This document shows positions 16,091-25,395 of a stretch of DNA of 38,457 bases, one piece after another. The stretch's first letter is position 1, and each line of letters begins with the position of its first letter. This stretch comes from Thermoanaerobaculales bacterium. Its GTDB lineage: Bacteria; Acidobacteriota; Thermoanaerobaculia; Thermoanaerobaculales; Sulfomarinibacteraceae. The position numbers and the translations under genes are program-made. The notes beneath the pieces were generated by a model. It was given only the letters and a program-made list of their open reading frames with translations, was not told the origin of the DNA and did not search any database. Location: contig JARFRM010000329.1 of NCBI GenBank assembly GCA_029287235.1, forward strand, positions 1-38,457. Reading direction: 5' to 3'.

Positions 16091-17026
16091 ATGGGAAAGC
16101 CTGAAAACGACCCTGTCGACCGAACCTGGGCCCTCCGTGGACCCGTGGCTCAGGGTGAGCCCGTCCACCACGCCGAGAGCGCCGGGCTCGCGATTCTGAT
16201 TCTCATCGCCCACCCCGACAATGAGTGTCTGGGAAGCAGGACCCGACTCGAAATCGGTTCAGCCGTGACCATCGGACGCGATCCGGCGTGTGAGATCGCG
16301 TTTTCCGAGGTACCTTCCCTTTCGCGCCTTCACGCGCGGGTCCGGTTTTCAGACAATGGTGTCGTGGTGGAGGATCTCGGAAGCACCAACGGGTCCTTCG
16401 TCAACGATCGAAGGGTCACCGCAGCAGTTGGTCTTTCCAGCGGCGACCGCATCCAGTTCGGCGCTCTCCATTTCAAGTTCTACCGCGAGGACGATGTCGA
16501 GGCGGCGTATCACGAAGCGATCCATCAGTTGGTCATGCAGGACGGTCTCACGGAGATCGGAAACCGGCGTAAGTTCAACGAGGAGCTGTCGCGAGAGTTT
16601 TCCCGCGCCGAGCGGCATGAACGACCACTTTCGATCGTGGTCTTCGACATCGATCGTTTCAAACAGATCAACGACACCCTGGGCCACCTGTGCGGCGACT
16701 TCGTGCTCAAGCGTTTGACCCAGATTTGCCGGAAACGGTTGCGCCCGGAGCAGGTCTTCGCCCGCATGGGCGGTGATGAGTTCGCCATTCTCAGCCCGGA
16801 GACCAGTCTCGCTGGGGTTGAAATCCTCGCCGAGCGGCTCCGGTCTTCGATCTCCGACTACCGCTTCGAGACCGATTTGGCCGCCGACAGCTTTCAGATC
16901 ACCTGTTCTTTCGGGTGTGCCGAGATGACCCCGGTCATGAGGTCGGAGAACCAGCTCATCGACGCCGCCGACAAGGCGCTGTATGTCGCAAAGAATGCGG
17001 GGCGAAATCGAGTGGGGTTGGCGTAG
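16091..17026 (+). CDS. FHA - GGDEF diguanylate cyclase
   Basis: A 311-residue cytoplasmic signalling protein. An N-terminal FHA domain (about residues 48-135) has the phosphothreonine-binding pattern IGRDPACEI, SLSRLHARV and LGSTNGSFVND. A GGDEF domain (about 150-310) has DGLTEIGNRRKF and the intact catalytic GGDEF in ARMGGDEFAIL, so it should make cyclic di-GMP from GTP. The inhibitory site upstream of GGDEF (RxxD in the family) reads RPEQ here, so product inhibition may be lost. FHA input links the enzyme to Ser/Thr kinase signalling. Ribosome-binding site is weak. Confidence 0.93.
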   Translation: MGKPENDPVDRTWALRGPVAQGEPVHHAESAGLAILILIAHPDNECLGSRTRLEIGSAVTIGRDPACEIAFSEVPSLSRLHARVRFSDNGVVVEDLGSTNGSFVNDRRVTAAVGLSSGDRIQFGALHFKFYREDDVEAAYHEAIHQLVMQDGLTEIGNRRKFNEELSREFSRAERHERPLSIVVFDIDRFKQINDTLGHLCGDFVLKRLTQICRKRLRPEQVFARMGGDEFAILSPETSLAGVEILAERLRSSISDYRFETDLAADSFQITCSFGCAEMTPVMRSENQLIDAADKALYVAKNAGRNRVGLA

Positions 17027-17078
17027 GGCGCTGATTGGGAGGCGCGGAGCGCATTTCCGTTATGTCACACTTTCCCCG

Positions 17079-18026
17079 ATGGCGCACCGCTACTCGAACC
17101 TCGACCCTTCCCACCGCCCGCACTCCGCGTCGTCCGTCTGGCGCTGGGCGGTGACCGATCGGTTGCTCGGACGCCGCCGCCGGTGTCCGCCGGGGCCCGC
17201 GGCTCGGTGGGTCGCCGCCGATCTCGAGCTCATCCACGAAGACTCGAAGAGACCGCGATTGACCTGGATCGGTCACTCGGGCTTTCTCGGGACTCTCGAC
17301 GGGGCGTCGTTTCTCGTCGATCCGGTCTTCTCCCCCCGGATCGGTGGCGTCTATCGACGATGTTGCCCGCCGGGGTTGCGGGAGACCGACCTGCCGCAAC
17401 TCCACACCGTGCTCGTCACCCACAATCACTACGACCATCTGGATGCGGCGTCGATCGATGGATTGTCCCCTTCAGTCCCGGCGGTGGTTCCCGAGGGACT
17501 CGGTGGGTGGATGCGGCGTCGCGGCCGGCCGGTCGTCGAGCTGGGTTGGTGGCAGTCCACCCGCGTCGGTCCGTTGGACATCACCCTGGTCCCGGCTCGA
17601 CACTGGTCCCGACGCCGAATCAACGACACCAACTGCAGCCGGTGGGGCGGCTATGTCGTTCGAGCGGGTGAACATGCCGTCTACCATGCCGGCGACACCG
17701 CCTGGTTCCCCGGGTTTTCCGAGATCGGACGCCGATTGGGCCCCTTGACCGCGGCCATGCTGCCCATCGGCGGCTATGACCCGGCGTGGTTCATGGAACG
17801 CCAGCACCTCAACCCGGAGCAGGCCGGCCAGGCCTGGCTCGAGCTCGGCGCCATTTGGATGGTGCCCATGCACTGGGGGAGCTTCCGACTCACCGATGAG
17901 CCGCTCTCCGAGCCCCGCGCCCGGTTGCACGAGTGGTGGGCGGAAAACGTCGACGACGATCACAGTCGTCTGACCGATCCGGCGGTCGGTGAGACCGTGA
18001 TTCTGGGAGGGACCCGTGACACATGA
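17079..18026 (+). CDS. Metallo-beta-lactamase-fold hydrolase, NAPE-PLD-like
   Basis: A 315-residue zinc hydrolase. The zinc motif is VTHNHYDHLD, with later ligands in HAGDTAW and PMHWGSF. Other family blocks are LTWIGHSGFL near the start, RHWSRRRINDTN, and HLNPEQAGQAW. These match N-acyl-phosphatidylethanolamine phospholipase D-like and UlaG-like enzymes; the bacterial substrate is not known. The ATG at 17079 is chosen because upstream residues are Arg-rich and unlike the family. Its end overlaps the next gene by 11 bp, so the two are translationally coupled. Confidence 0.9.
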   Translation: MAHRYSNLDPSHRPHSASSVWRWAVTDRLLGRRRRCPPGPAARWVAADLELIHEDSKRPRLTWIGHSGFLGTLDGASFLVDPVFSPRIGGVYRRCCPPGLRETDLPQLHTVLVTHNHYDHLDAASIDGLSPSVPAVVPEGLGGWMRRRGRPVVELGWWQSTRVGPLDITLVPARHWSRRRINDTNCSRWGGYVVRAGEHAVYHAGDTAWFPGFSEIGRRLGPLTAAMLPIGGYDPAWFMERQHLNPEQAGQAWLELGAIWMVPMHWGSFRLTDEPLSEPRARLHEWWAENVDDDHSRLTDPAVGETVILGGTRDT

Positions 18027-19176
18027 CGTTGGTGAGGGGCTTCTGGCCTCGGCCGCAGCTCTTGCGTTCCCTCGACGGTCCGGCAGCGAAGGCGATCGTC
18101 GGGTCATCGAGGAGCTCTCGGCCCGCCTCGAGGGACTCGGCCTCCACGTTGCGGTCGAAGACTTCAGCTATGAGCTGGCGCCCGTGGAACGGATTCTCAG
18201 GTGGAGCCTTCTCGGAGGAGCGGGGTTGGTCGTCTCGGCGGGGTGGCTCTCGCACTCGAGTCCGATCTGGTCCCTGGCCGCGATGATCGTGTTGGTCCTC
18301 TGCGGCGGAATCGTACTCGGCTGGTCGCCGTGGCTCGAGGGCCTCTATCGCCGACCGGGCACGACCCGGACCGCGAATGTCGTCGGCAGGAGGGAGGCGG
18401 CCGAGGCCGGTCGCCGGTTGATCTTGATGGCCCACCATGACAGCAAGTCGCAGAGCCTTGCGCTGCCGGCACGGATGGGCGCCACGCTGGGCGCCCTGAT
18501 CGGTGTCGTCGGGGTGGTTGTCTGTGCGGGGGTCGTTCTCGCCGGCAGGGGCGATGGCCTCTCCTGGATGGGCGTAACCGCCGGTGTGGTGGCCGGCACA
18601 GCCATGGTTGCCCTGGCCGGCATGAGCAGCGGCAATGACTCCCCCGGCGGTGTCGACAACGCAGGTTCGCTGGCGATCGTACTCGAGCTCGCGGCCCGCC
18701 TTCGAGAGCTTCCACCGGATGTTGAACTGGTGGTGCTGTTCACGGGGGCCGAGGAGGATCACATGGTGGGCGCCATGCGATGGCTCGATCTCCACGCCGA
18801 GGAGCTCGAGAAACTCACGGCGGACTGCTTCAACTTCGATGGTGCGGGATCTCCAGGGCGGGTGGTGCTCATCACGCGTTATGGAATCGGGCGAGCCTTC
18901 GCGCCTGGTTTAGAGCGGTTGGCCGTCGCCGCCGCCCGGGAGATGGGCACGCCGATCCGGCGGATCGTCATGGCGCCGGCGGTGGGGATCGACGCCATCC
19001 CATTTGCACACAGGGGCATCGAGTGTCTGAGTTTTTCCAGTGGGTCACTCGGAAAGGCAACGTACGCGGTGCACTCTGCTGGCGATGTGGCGGGCAATCT
19101 CGACGCCGGCACCATGGCGCGAATCGTCGATCTTGCCGAAGCCGCGGTTCACCGGTGGGTGGCCCGGTCGGGTTAG
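18016..19176 (+). CDS. M28 family zinc peptidase with membrane segments
   Basis: A 386-residue protein. The M28 aminopeptidase ligands are in order: MAHHDSKSQ, GGVDNAGSLAIVLELA, FTGAEEDHMVGA, NFDGAG and YAVHSAGD, so both zinc sites look intact. Two hydrophobic regions (about residues 65-110 and 155-200) each hold probable membrane helices, the second inserted after the AHHD motif, an arrangement seen in some bacterial membrane M28 peptidases. The GTG start at 18016 has GGGAGGGACCC just ahead and overlaps the upstream hydrolase gene. Substrate unknown. Confidence 0.88.
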   Translation: MTHDVGEGLLASAAALAFPRRSGSEGDRRVIEELSARLEGLGLHVAVEDFSYELAPVERILRWSLLGGAGLVVSAGWLSHSSPIWSLAAMIVLVLCGGIVLGWSPWLEGLYRRPGTTRTANVVGRREAAEAGRRLILMAHHDSKSQSLALPARMGATLGALIGVVGVVVCAGVVLAGRGDGLSWMGVTAGVVAGTAMVALAGMSSGNDSPGGVDNAGSLAIVLELAARLRELPPDVELVVLFTGAEEDHMVGAMRWLDLHAEELEKLTADCFNFDGAGSPGRVVLITRYGIGRAFAPGLERLAVAAAREMGTPIRRIVMAPAVGIDAIPFAHRGIECLSFSSGSLGKATYAVHSAGDVAGNLDAGTMARIVDLAEAAVHRWVARSG

Positions 19177-19211
19177 AATCCGGTTCTCAGAGACCGTATC
19201 GAGGAGGCACC

Positions 19212-20225
19212 ATGCGCGCATTCGAGATTCAGGGAAGTTTCGGACTGGACAACCTGCGGCTGACGGAGCGGTCGGATCCGGTCCCCGGACCGGGCCAGGT
19301 GTTGTTGAAGATGCGCAGCGCGTCCCTCAACTACCGTGATCTGCTCATGGTTCGCGGCCACTACAATCCGCGCCAACCCCTGCCGCTGATCCCATGCTCG
19401 GATGGCGTCGGTGTGGTCACCGCGGTGGGAGAGGGTGTGTCGCGGGTGTCGGTGGGAGATCGGGTCGCCTCGTGTTTCTTCCAGACCTGGATCGGCGGTC
19501 CGCCGGCCGCCGGGAAGCTCGCCGGCACCCTCGGTGGTCCGCTCGACGGGATGCTTGCGGAACAGGTGGTGCTCTCGGAGGACGGCGTGGTGCCGGCGCC
19601 GGAGCATCTCAGCGATGTGGAGGCCGCCACCCTGCCGTGTGCGGCCCTGACCGCGTGGAGTGCGCTGGTCGAGCAGGGGGAGGTTGGACCCGACGACACC
19701 GTTCTCGTCCAGGGGACGGGTGGCGTGTCCATCTTCGCCCTCCAGATCGGCCGGTCTCTGGGAGCGCGTGTCATCGCCACCTCGAGCTCCGAGGCCAAGC
19801 TGCGACGGGCGATCGATCTCGGTGCTTGGAAGACCATCAACTACACCGAGAATCCGTCCTGGGGCAAGACCGTGCGTCAGCTGACCGACGCCATCGGCGT
19901 CGACCAGGTGGTCGAGGTCGGTGGTGCGGGCACCCTCGAACAGTCGTTAAAAGCGGTGAGGGTCGGTGGTCAGGTCTCGGTCATCGGCGTGTTGAGCGGG
20001 ATCTCATCCGAGCTCAACATCATTCCGATACTCATGCAGAACATCCGTCTGCAGGGCATTCTCGTCGGATCTCGAAACGGATTCGAACGCATGAACCGGC
20101 ACTTGGCGAAGCACGAAATTCAACCGGTGGTGGATCGCGTTTTCCACTTCAACGACGCGCACGAAGCGTTCCGGTACATGGCGTCCGGCGCACATTTCGG
20201 CAAGATCGCCATCGCCTTCGATTGA
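19212..20225 (+). CDS. Medium-chain NAD(P)-dependent oxidoreductase, zinc-free type
   Basis: A 337-residue MDR-superfamily enzyme. The GroES-like half includes SLNYRDLLMVRGHY and IPCSDGVGVVTAVGEGV, followed by the Rossmann segment VLVQGTGGVSIFALQIGRSLGA. It lacks the usual structural and catalytic zinc cysteines, so it belongs with quinone-oxidoreductase or enoyl-reductase-like members; the substrate is not readable. The ATG at 19212 has a GAGGAGG site. Its stop codon abuts that of the convergent kinase gene with no bases between. Confidence 0.92.
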   Translation: MRAFEIQGSFGLDNLRLTERSDPVPGPGQVLLKMRSASLNYRDLLMVRGHYNPRQPLPLIPCSDGVGVVTAVGEGVSRVSVGDRVASCFFQTWIGGPPAAGKLAGTLGGPLDGMLAEQVVLSEDGVVPAPEHLSDVEAATLPCAALTAWSALVEQGEVGPDDTVLVQGTGGVSIFALQIGRSLGARVIATSSSEAKLRRAIDLGAWKTINYTENPSWGKTVRQLTDAIGVDQVVEVGGAGTLEQSLKAVRVGGQVSVIGVLSGISSELNIIPILMQNIRLQGILVGSRNGFERMNRHLAKHEIQPVVDRVFHFNDAHEAFRYMASGAHFGKIAIAFD

Positions 20226-22985
20226 TCAACGCTTCTTGCGTCGAAGGACGTTCTCCACCTTGAGCGAGAACTGCTCGATGGTGAAGGGCTTCTGGATGAA
20301 ATCGTCACATCCCCGCTCGAGAATGCCGGCGGCCTCTCCCTCCAGGCTGTATCCGCTGGCGAGAAGGACGCTGGCATCGGGATCGATTGCCCGAATACGG
20401 TCGAAGACCTCACCGCCGTCGAGGTCGGTCAGGATGAGATCGAGCACCACGAGGTCGATATCGTCCTTTCTCCGATCGTAAATGTCGATGGCCGCCTCGC
20501 CGCTGCCGGCGCAGATCGGGGTGTAGTGGAGGAGGGAGAGCATCTCCGAGCATGCGGCGAGGACGGCTTCGTCATCATCCACAACCAGGACTGTGCCCTC
20601 TCCCTCCACCGGTGAACCGCGCCCCGAACTGATCGGGTCGGGCCCGCGTGCTGCGGTCGGGAACGAGAGGCTGAATCTGGAGCCCTCACCGACGGTGGAC
20701 TCGACCTCGATCTGTCCGCCGTGTGCTCGAATGATCCCATAGGCCGAGGCGAGACCGAGTCCGGTGCCGCCGCTCATCCCCTTGGTGGTGAAGAATGGTT
20801 GAAAACATCGCTCCAAAGTGTCCTCATCCATTCCGTGACCGGTGTCTCGAATCGACAGTACGGCATGGGTTCCCTCCTTGATCTCGTAGTCGGGAGCATC
20901 GAGCTCGGTATGGTCGGCCAATCGAGAGCTGAGATAGATGTCCCCGCCACGCGGCATGGCGTCTGCCGCGTTGATCAAGAGGTTGAGAAGTGCCTGTTCG
21001 ACCTGAGACGGGTCGATTTCGACGGGCAGGCTTCGCCCGTTGAGATCGGTGTGAACGCGATACTCCCTTCGAGTCAGGCTGAAGGTCTCGGCCGTCTCGA
21101 GGGCGAGTGAATTGAGATCGACGACCCGAACATCGACACGGCCCGACCGGGCATAGCCGAGGAGCTGCGAGGTGAGCTTGGATCCGCCTTCGACGAGCGC
21201 CATGATGGTGGCGAGTCGCTTGGCGTGTGGGCCATCGGGGAGTTGCTCACGGGTAAGGAGGGAGATGTTGCCCTGAATTCCCATCAGCAGATTGTTGAAG
21301 TTGTGCGCGATTCCGCCGGCCAGGGTGCCGATGGCCTCCATCCGTTGAGACCTTTGAAGTTGCGCCTCGAGATCGGATTTCTCCCGGGCGGTACGCACGC
21401 GCTCGGTGATGTCACGGACGATGCCGCGAAATCCGATGGCCCGGCCGTCGGAGTCGGTGATGAGGGAGATTGATGACTCGACGTGGATTGTGGTGCCGTC
21501 GCGGGTGCCGATCTCCCAGTCGATGGAGTAGGCCGGTTCACCGGTCTCGAGGACACGCGTGAAGACCGCGATCGCCTTCCGACGTTTCTCGGGGGCGAGC
21601 ATCGCGATGGCGTCGAATTCGTCGACGTCGGAGCGCTGGAATCTGAAAATCCGGAGCAGGGCGTCGTTGCAGAGCATCACCTGGCCTCGGAGATTGATCT
21701 CATAGTAGCCGTCGACGATGGAATCGAGAATGTTGCGGTACCGTTCTTCGCTCTCCCTCAGTGCCTGCTCGGTCTGGCGACGGGTGCGGAAGAGTTCGTC
21801 GACATCGGCCTTGATCAGCTCGAGGGCGTCGATCACCGGAGCGAGAGGATAGTCAGGGGCGTGTTTCCAGTCGGCCTCGACGAGCCCGTCCTGCTCCCAA
21901 TCGATGTTGGCAATCAATCGGAGGAGGTGGTCGATGTGGTCCGGCTCCGCCGGTTGACGAGCGCCCTTATCCAGGAAGAGCAACGATCGGAGTCGACTCA
22001 ATCCTCCGGGCGACGTGGTGGTGTTGCTCCGGGCGATCTCCAACGCCGTGATCTCGTTGGGAGCTATTCGGATCCTGAACGGTAGGAACGGACGGGAGAT
22101 GTTGATGGTGTTCCGCAGCATCTGGCTCGCGCCGTAGCACACGTACAGGTCAACGGGATCGACCCTTTGACGGTTGCGGAGACTAGCGACATAGAGTCGT
22201 CTGGCGGCAGGGGTGACACCCTCGAGGTCGTGCATGTCGACCACCAGGATCGAGGGCCCCCGGTTGCGGTCGAGGGAGGAGATGAGCTGAGTTTGGAATT
22301 CGAGAGTGCGCTGCATTTCCACGACACCGCAGTATCCGGTTGCCCTGGCGTGGACGATGTGACCATCGATGACCCGGTAGCTGAGGTGATAGCCGTCGAG
22401 ATCCATGGCCCCGGTTTCGGGTTGACGAGCGGCTTGGGTTTCCGGCCCAAAGGTGGGCAGATCCTCGATGCCCTCCTCCTCGAGGATCTCGAACGCCCGA
22501 CGGATCGCTTCCGGGTAGTTGCTGGCGATGGCGATCGGTACTTGCAGACCGAGGATGCGTTTGCCGAGCTTGAGCGAGAGCTTGAAGAGTGGTGGAGCGT
22601 TGTGGACGACGAGCCCCGCGAGTCCCTCCCTGACCTTGAGGTCTTCGGCGAAGGCGCGGCGGGCGTCGAGGGTCGCCCCTTTGAAGTTGCTGTAGTCCGT
22701 GATGTGCACATGCGCCGCGTCGGGCTTCATCGCTGCGGTGATGGCCTCGCGGTGAAGGCGGTTGAGCTTGGCGACACCCTCGCGGGTGGCGTGGCCACTC
22801 GGAGTGCTTTGCAGGATGTGTCCGCCGATGACCTCGATCGTCGTCCGGTAGTTGTCGCCGAGTCGGACATCGGTCCACTCGGGGCGGCGAACCACGGGCA
22901 GCCCGGTGACCGGGCAGCTCGCCTGATCCGGGTTTTCGGGACGGGAAGTGACTTCAGAGCTCACGCGCTTCCTCAATGCCTCCAT
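20226..22985 (-). CDS. Hybrid histidine kinase: doubled N-terminal domain - PAS - HisKA - HATPase - receiver
   Basis: A 919-residue cytoplasmic kinase. Residues about 45-170 and 195-320 are two copies of one sensor-like domain, recognisable from YRTTIEVIGGHIL and YHLSYRVIDGHIV, then ITDYSNFKGATLDARR and VDMHDLEGVTPAARR. A PAS domain follows (about 412-530). The phospho-acceptor is His561 in GGIAHNFNNLL. The ATPase part has NAADAMP, DTGHGMD and GGTGLGLA. The C-terminal receiver has VLVVDDDE and the acceptor Asp in DLVVLDL. No membrane segment. The ATG at 22985 lacks a ribosome-binding site; a GTG at 22964 with GAGGAA ahead may be the real start. No cognate regulator is adjacent. Confidence 0.92.
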   Translation of the reverse strand: MEALRKRVSSEVTSRPENPDQASCPVTGLPVVRRPEWTDVRLGDNYRTTIEVIGGHILQSTPSGHATREGVAKLNRLHREAITAAMKPDAAHVHITDYSNFKGATLDARRAFAEDLKVREGLAGLVVHNAPPLFKLSLKLGKRILGLQVPIAIASNYPEAIRRAFEILEEEGIEDLPTFGPETQAARQPETGAMDLDGYHLSYRVIDGHIVHARATGYCGVVEMQRTLEFQTQLISSLDRNRGPSILVVDMHDLEGVTPAARRLYVASLRNRQRVDPVDLYVCYGASQMLRNTINISRPFLPFRIRIAPNEITALEIARSNTTTSPGGLSRLRSLLFLDKGARQPAEPDHIDHLLRLIANIDWEQDGLVEADWKHAPDYPLAPVIDALELIKADVDELFRTRRQTEQALRESEERYRNILDSIVDGYYEINLRGQVMLCNDALLRIFRFQRSDVDEFDAIAMLAPEKRRKAIAVFTRVLETGEPAYSIDWEIGTRDGTTIHVESSISLITDSDGRAIGFRGIVRDITERVRTAREKSDLEAQLQRSQRMEAIGTLAGGIAHNFNNLLMGIQGNISLLTREQLPDGPHAKRLATIMALVEGGSKLTSQLLGYARSGRVDVRVVDLNSLALETAETFSLTRREYRVHTDLNGRSLPVEIDPSQVEQALLNLLINAADAMPRGGDIYLSSRLADHTELDAPDYEIKEGTHAVLSIRDTGHGMDEDTLERCFQPFFTTKGMSGGTGLGLASAYGIIRAHGGQIEVESTVGEGSRFSLSFPTAARGPDPISSGRGSPVEGEGTVLVVDDDEAVLAACSEMLSLLHYTPICAGSGEAAIDIYDRRKDDIDLVVLDLILTDLDGGEVFDRIRAIDPDASVLLASGYSLEGEAAGILERGCDDFIQKPFTIEQFSLKVENVLRRKKR

Positions 22986-23047
22986 CGGTGATCGATGCCG
23001 ACACACAAGTATACGTTGGGCTCCGGGGTTGCGGCTGCAATAGAAAA

Positions 23048-23071
23048 CACGGGGCTCGTGAGAGCCCCGTG
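23048..23071 (-). terminator. Rho-independent terminator of the protease gene
   Basis: A perfect 9-bp stem (CACGGGGCT at 23048-23056 with its complement at 23063-23071) and 6-nt loop, followed on the minus strand by TTTTCTAT. It lies just after the protease stop codon and separates it from the kinase gene. Confidence 0.9.
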
Positions 23072-23092
23072 GTGAAGCGAGCGGGATTGGAG

Positions 23093-24850
23093 CTATTTGC
23101 AGGTCAGGCGGCGCGGGTGACAGCGCAGCGAGCAGCAGTCGGCGTTGCTCGTGCAGGGGTCGCCGGGAAGACCGCAGGAGGTGCAGTCCTCGTCGATCTC
23201 GCCGTTGCAGTTGTCGTCGATCAGGTTGTCGCAGATCTCGGCGACGCCCGGGTTGACCGCCGGGTTGCCGTCGTCGCAGTCGCCCTCTTCGATGCACCAA
23301 CCGTCGTCGTCGTCGTCGGTGCAGCCGCCGCAGCCCTCGTCGACGGTTCCGTCGCAGTTGTTGTCGACACCGTCGCAGATCTCGACGGCGTCGGGGTTGA
23401 TGGCCGGGTTGCCGTCGTCGCAGTCGGTGGGCACGCACCATCCGTCGTCATCGGCGTCGGTGCAGGGCCCGCCGGAACCGAGCCACGGCGCCACCTGGTC
23501 GTAGTAGGCCGCGAAGGCGCCGTCGACGGTGGAGTTGTCGATGTTGTTGCAGGTGTTGTAGACGTCATAGCCGCAGCCGCCCGAGAGTTGACCGACGACC
23601 TGCCCGGCGGCGTTGACCACCGGCGAGCCCGAGCTTCCGCCCTCGGTGGCGCCGACCTGGTCCTGGGTATAGATCCACTGGCCCCGGGGCCACGTGGAGC
23701 AGACGACCGGCGGAACCCACTCATCGTGCTGCGAGTAGGCCTGGGGCGCCCCGCCGGGGTGACTGATGCGGTAGAGGCTGGCGCCGGTGCCGACCACCGT
23801 GTCGGTGGTCCAACCCATGAAGACGCTCCCGGCCGGCGGAGTCTGGCTGAGTTGGAGCAGGGTGAAGTCGGAGGTCGAGTTGGTGGCCAGGACCGTCGAA
23901 CCCAGGGTGCTGGGCGCGTTGATCTGGTTGTAGTCCGGGCAGGCGGTGGAGCCGCAGTCGATGGTGAACTGGAAGAATGCCTCCAGGGTGGCGGCGGCGG
24001 TGTTGTCGTCCATGCAGTGGTTGGCGGTGAGGAAGTACGGCGTCCCCGGGTTGAGCGAGCTGTTGAGAAGTCCGCCCGAGCAGAAGTAGAGACGACGCCG
24101 CTCGATGAACTGCATGTGGGCGATCGCGTTCTTGGGGTCGGAGACGGCGGAGATGGTGTAGCACTCGCCGTTTTCGACGCAAGACTCGTTGAACGAGCAG
24201 AAGGACTTGAGCGCTGCGCCGTGACCCAGGTGGCCGATCTCCGAGATGGAGAAGCTCGGCTGCATCCCGGCGGCGGTCTTCACCGGGCCGTGGAGCTGGA
24301 GCACCGCGTCCGGGCCGCCGACGGTGTGCGACCAGAAGTCACCGCTGTCGTTGGGACCGGCCCCGGTGTAGGGCCCGCGGACCACGCCGCTCATGGAGTA
24401 GAGCCAGAGCTCGTACCCGTCGGGAAGCGAGAAGTCCGTGAAGTGGACCCGGAGACCGGCCGCGTCGTCCGAGTTGATGGCGGCGGTCCAGACCAGCCCG
24501 CCGTTGCGGGAGCGTCCCACCGCGCCATGGCTGAAATCGTCGATCTCGAAAACCATGTTCACCGACTTGACCACGCCGGCGAGCAGGGCCCTGGTCGCGG
24601 ACATCGTGCAACCGTCGCAGTGACCGCTCTCGATCTCCCGGATCTCGGCCTCGTTGAGCTTGATGCTCACGGGCGCCGCGAGACCGCCCTCGGCCTGCTC
24701 GGCGACGAGCGACGCCAGCTGGCGCTGCTGCGCCTCGAGGAAGGCGGCCCGGTCGAACTCGCCTGCCGACCGGTGGCTCTGGAGCTCGGCGGCGACGCCG
24801 ATTCCTGATATCAGTGAAACAACAACCAACAACAACGAAATTTTTCGCAT
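23093..24850 (-). CDS. Secreted trypsin-like serine protease with MopE-like Asp/Cys repeats
   Basis: A 585-residue exported protein. The signal peptide ends near GVAAEL. The protease domain is of the lysyl-endopeptidase type, with His in TANHCMDD, Asp in TSDFTLLQL and Ser in GGSSGSPVV. The C-terminal 110 residues hold Asp- and Cys-rich repeats (DADDDGWC, DCDDGNPAINP, CDGVDNNCDGTVDEGC), the putative metal-binding motif known from MopE-like secreted proteins, then a short Cys-rich end. The ATG at 24850 has GGGGAGC ahead. The leader holds a small GGCCC-GAA-GGGCC hairpin (24882-24894) and a T run. Likely calcium- or copper-stabilised extracellular protease. Confidence 0.92.
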   Translation of the reverse strand: MRKISLLLVVVSLISGIGVAAELQSHRSAGEFDRAAFLEAQQRQLASLVAEQAEGGLAAPVSIKLNEAEIREIESGHCDGCTMSATRALLAGVVKSVNMVFEIDDFSHGAVGRSRNGGLVWTAAINSDDAAGLRVHFTDFSLPDGYELWLYSMSGVVRGPYTGAGPNDSGDFWSHTVGGPDAVLQLHGPVKTAAGMQPSFSISEIGHLGHGAALKSFCSFNESCVENGECYTISAVSDPKNAIAHMQFIERRRLYFCSGGLLNSSLNPGTPYFLTANHCMDDNTAAATLEAFFQFTIDCGSTACPDYNQINAPSTLGSTVLATNSTSDFTLLQLSQTPPAGSVFMGWTTDTVVGTGASLYRISHPGGAPQAYSQHDEWVPPVVCSTWPRGQWIYTQDQVGATEGGSSGSPVVNAAGQVVGQLSGGCGYDVYNTCNNIDNSTVDGAFAAYYDQVAPWLGSGGPCTDADDDGWCVPTDCDDGNPAINPDAVEICDGVDNNCDGTVDEGCGGCTDDDDDGWCIEEGDCDDGNPAVNPGVAEICDNLIDDNCNGEIDEDCTSCGLPGDPCTSNADCCSLRCHPRRLTCK

Positions 24851-25040
24851 CTCGAGCTCCCCTGAAAAAAAGTGAATCGAAGGCCCTTCGGGCCACAGTG
24901 TTGGAATCACCTTACATTCTGTGGTGAGTTGACACAAGCTATTGAACACTTGATCACTTAAGCATCTATTGACCGATGTCAAGGCGTGGGCTCGCGGACC
25001 GGGAGATGATGAGACCTCGAGGTTGAAACAGGAGGTTCAG

Positions 25041-25391
25041 ATGGCCGACCAGGCTTCCACTCCGGGCGCGTTGCCGCCCTCCGAGATCCACTCTCTCGAG
25101 AATACCGTCGATATCGCTCCCGGCGCGATCGTCAGTCGAACCCTGGCGCGGTCCGCGGGTGGGAATGTGACCGCCTTCGCCTTCGACCGGGGCCAGGAGC
25201 TTGCCGAACACAGCGCGCCGTTCGATGCGATGGTCCATCTGCTCGACGGTGAGCTGGTGGTGGTGATCGACGGGACGAACTACGAGCTCGGCCCGGGCGA
25301 CGCCATCATCATGCCGGCCGATGTGCCGCACGCGGTCAGGGCGCCCGAAAAGGCAAAGTGGATGTTGGTGATGCTCAAGGGAGAGTCGTGA
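25041..25391 (+). CDS. Small cupin-domain protein
   Basis: A 116-residue single cupin. The core reads FDRGQELAEHSAPFDAMVHLLDGELVVVIDG and GPGDAIIMPADVPHAVRA; a metal site with His residues is present but incomplete relative to the classic motif. Such proteins bind or transform small molecules; no substrate can be assigned. The ATG at 25041 has an AGGAGG site; the in-frame ATG at 24969 has none. It is convergent with the patatin gene. Confidence 0.88.
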   Translation: MADQASTPGALPPSEIHSLENTVDIAPGAIVSRTLARSAGGNVTAFAFDRGQELAEHSAPFDAMVHLLDGELVVVIDGTNYELGPGDAIIMPADVPHAVRAPEKAKWMLVMLKGES

Positions 25392-25395
25392 GAAG

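Noticed and set aside
22986..23441. In-frame N-terminal extension of the histidine kinase gene by about 150 residues.
   Set aside because: It runs antisense-like through the Arg-rich shadow of the protease repeats and across that gene's terminator; no domain and no start signal.
22976..24808. A 610-codon open frame on the plus strand.
   Set aside because: Antisense to the serine protease; low-complexity Val, Ala, Gly and Asp composition with no domain.
24929..24957. Promoter for the cupin gene with TTGACA at 24929.
   Set aside because: No acceptable -10 hexamer at 16-18 bp spacing.
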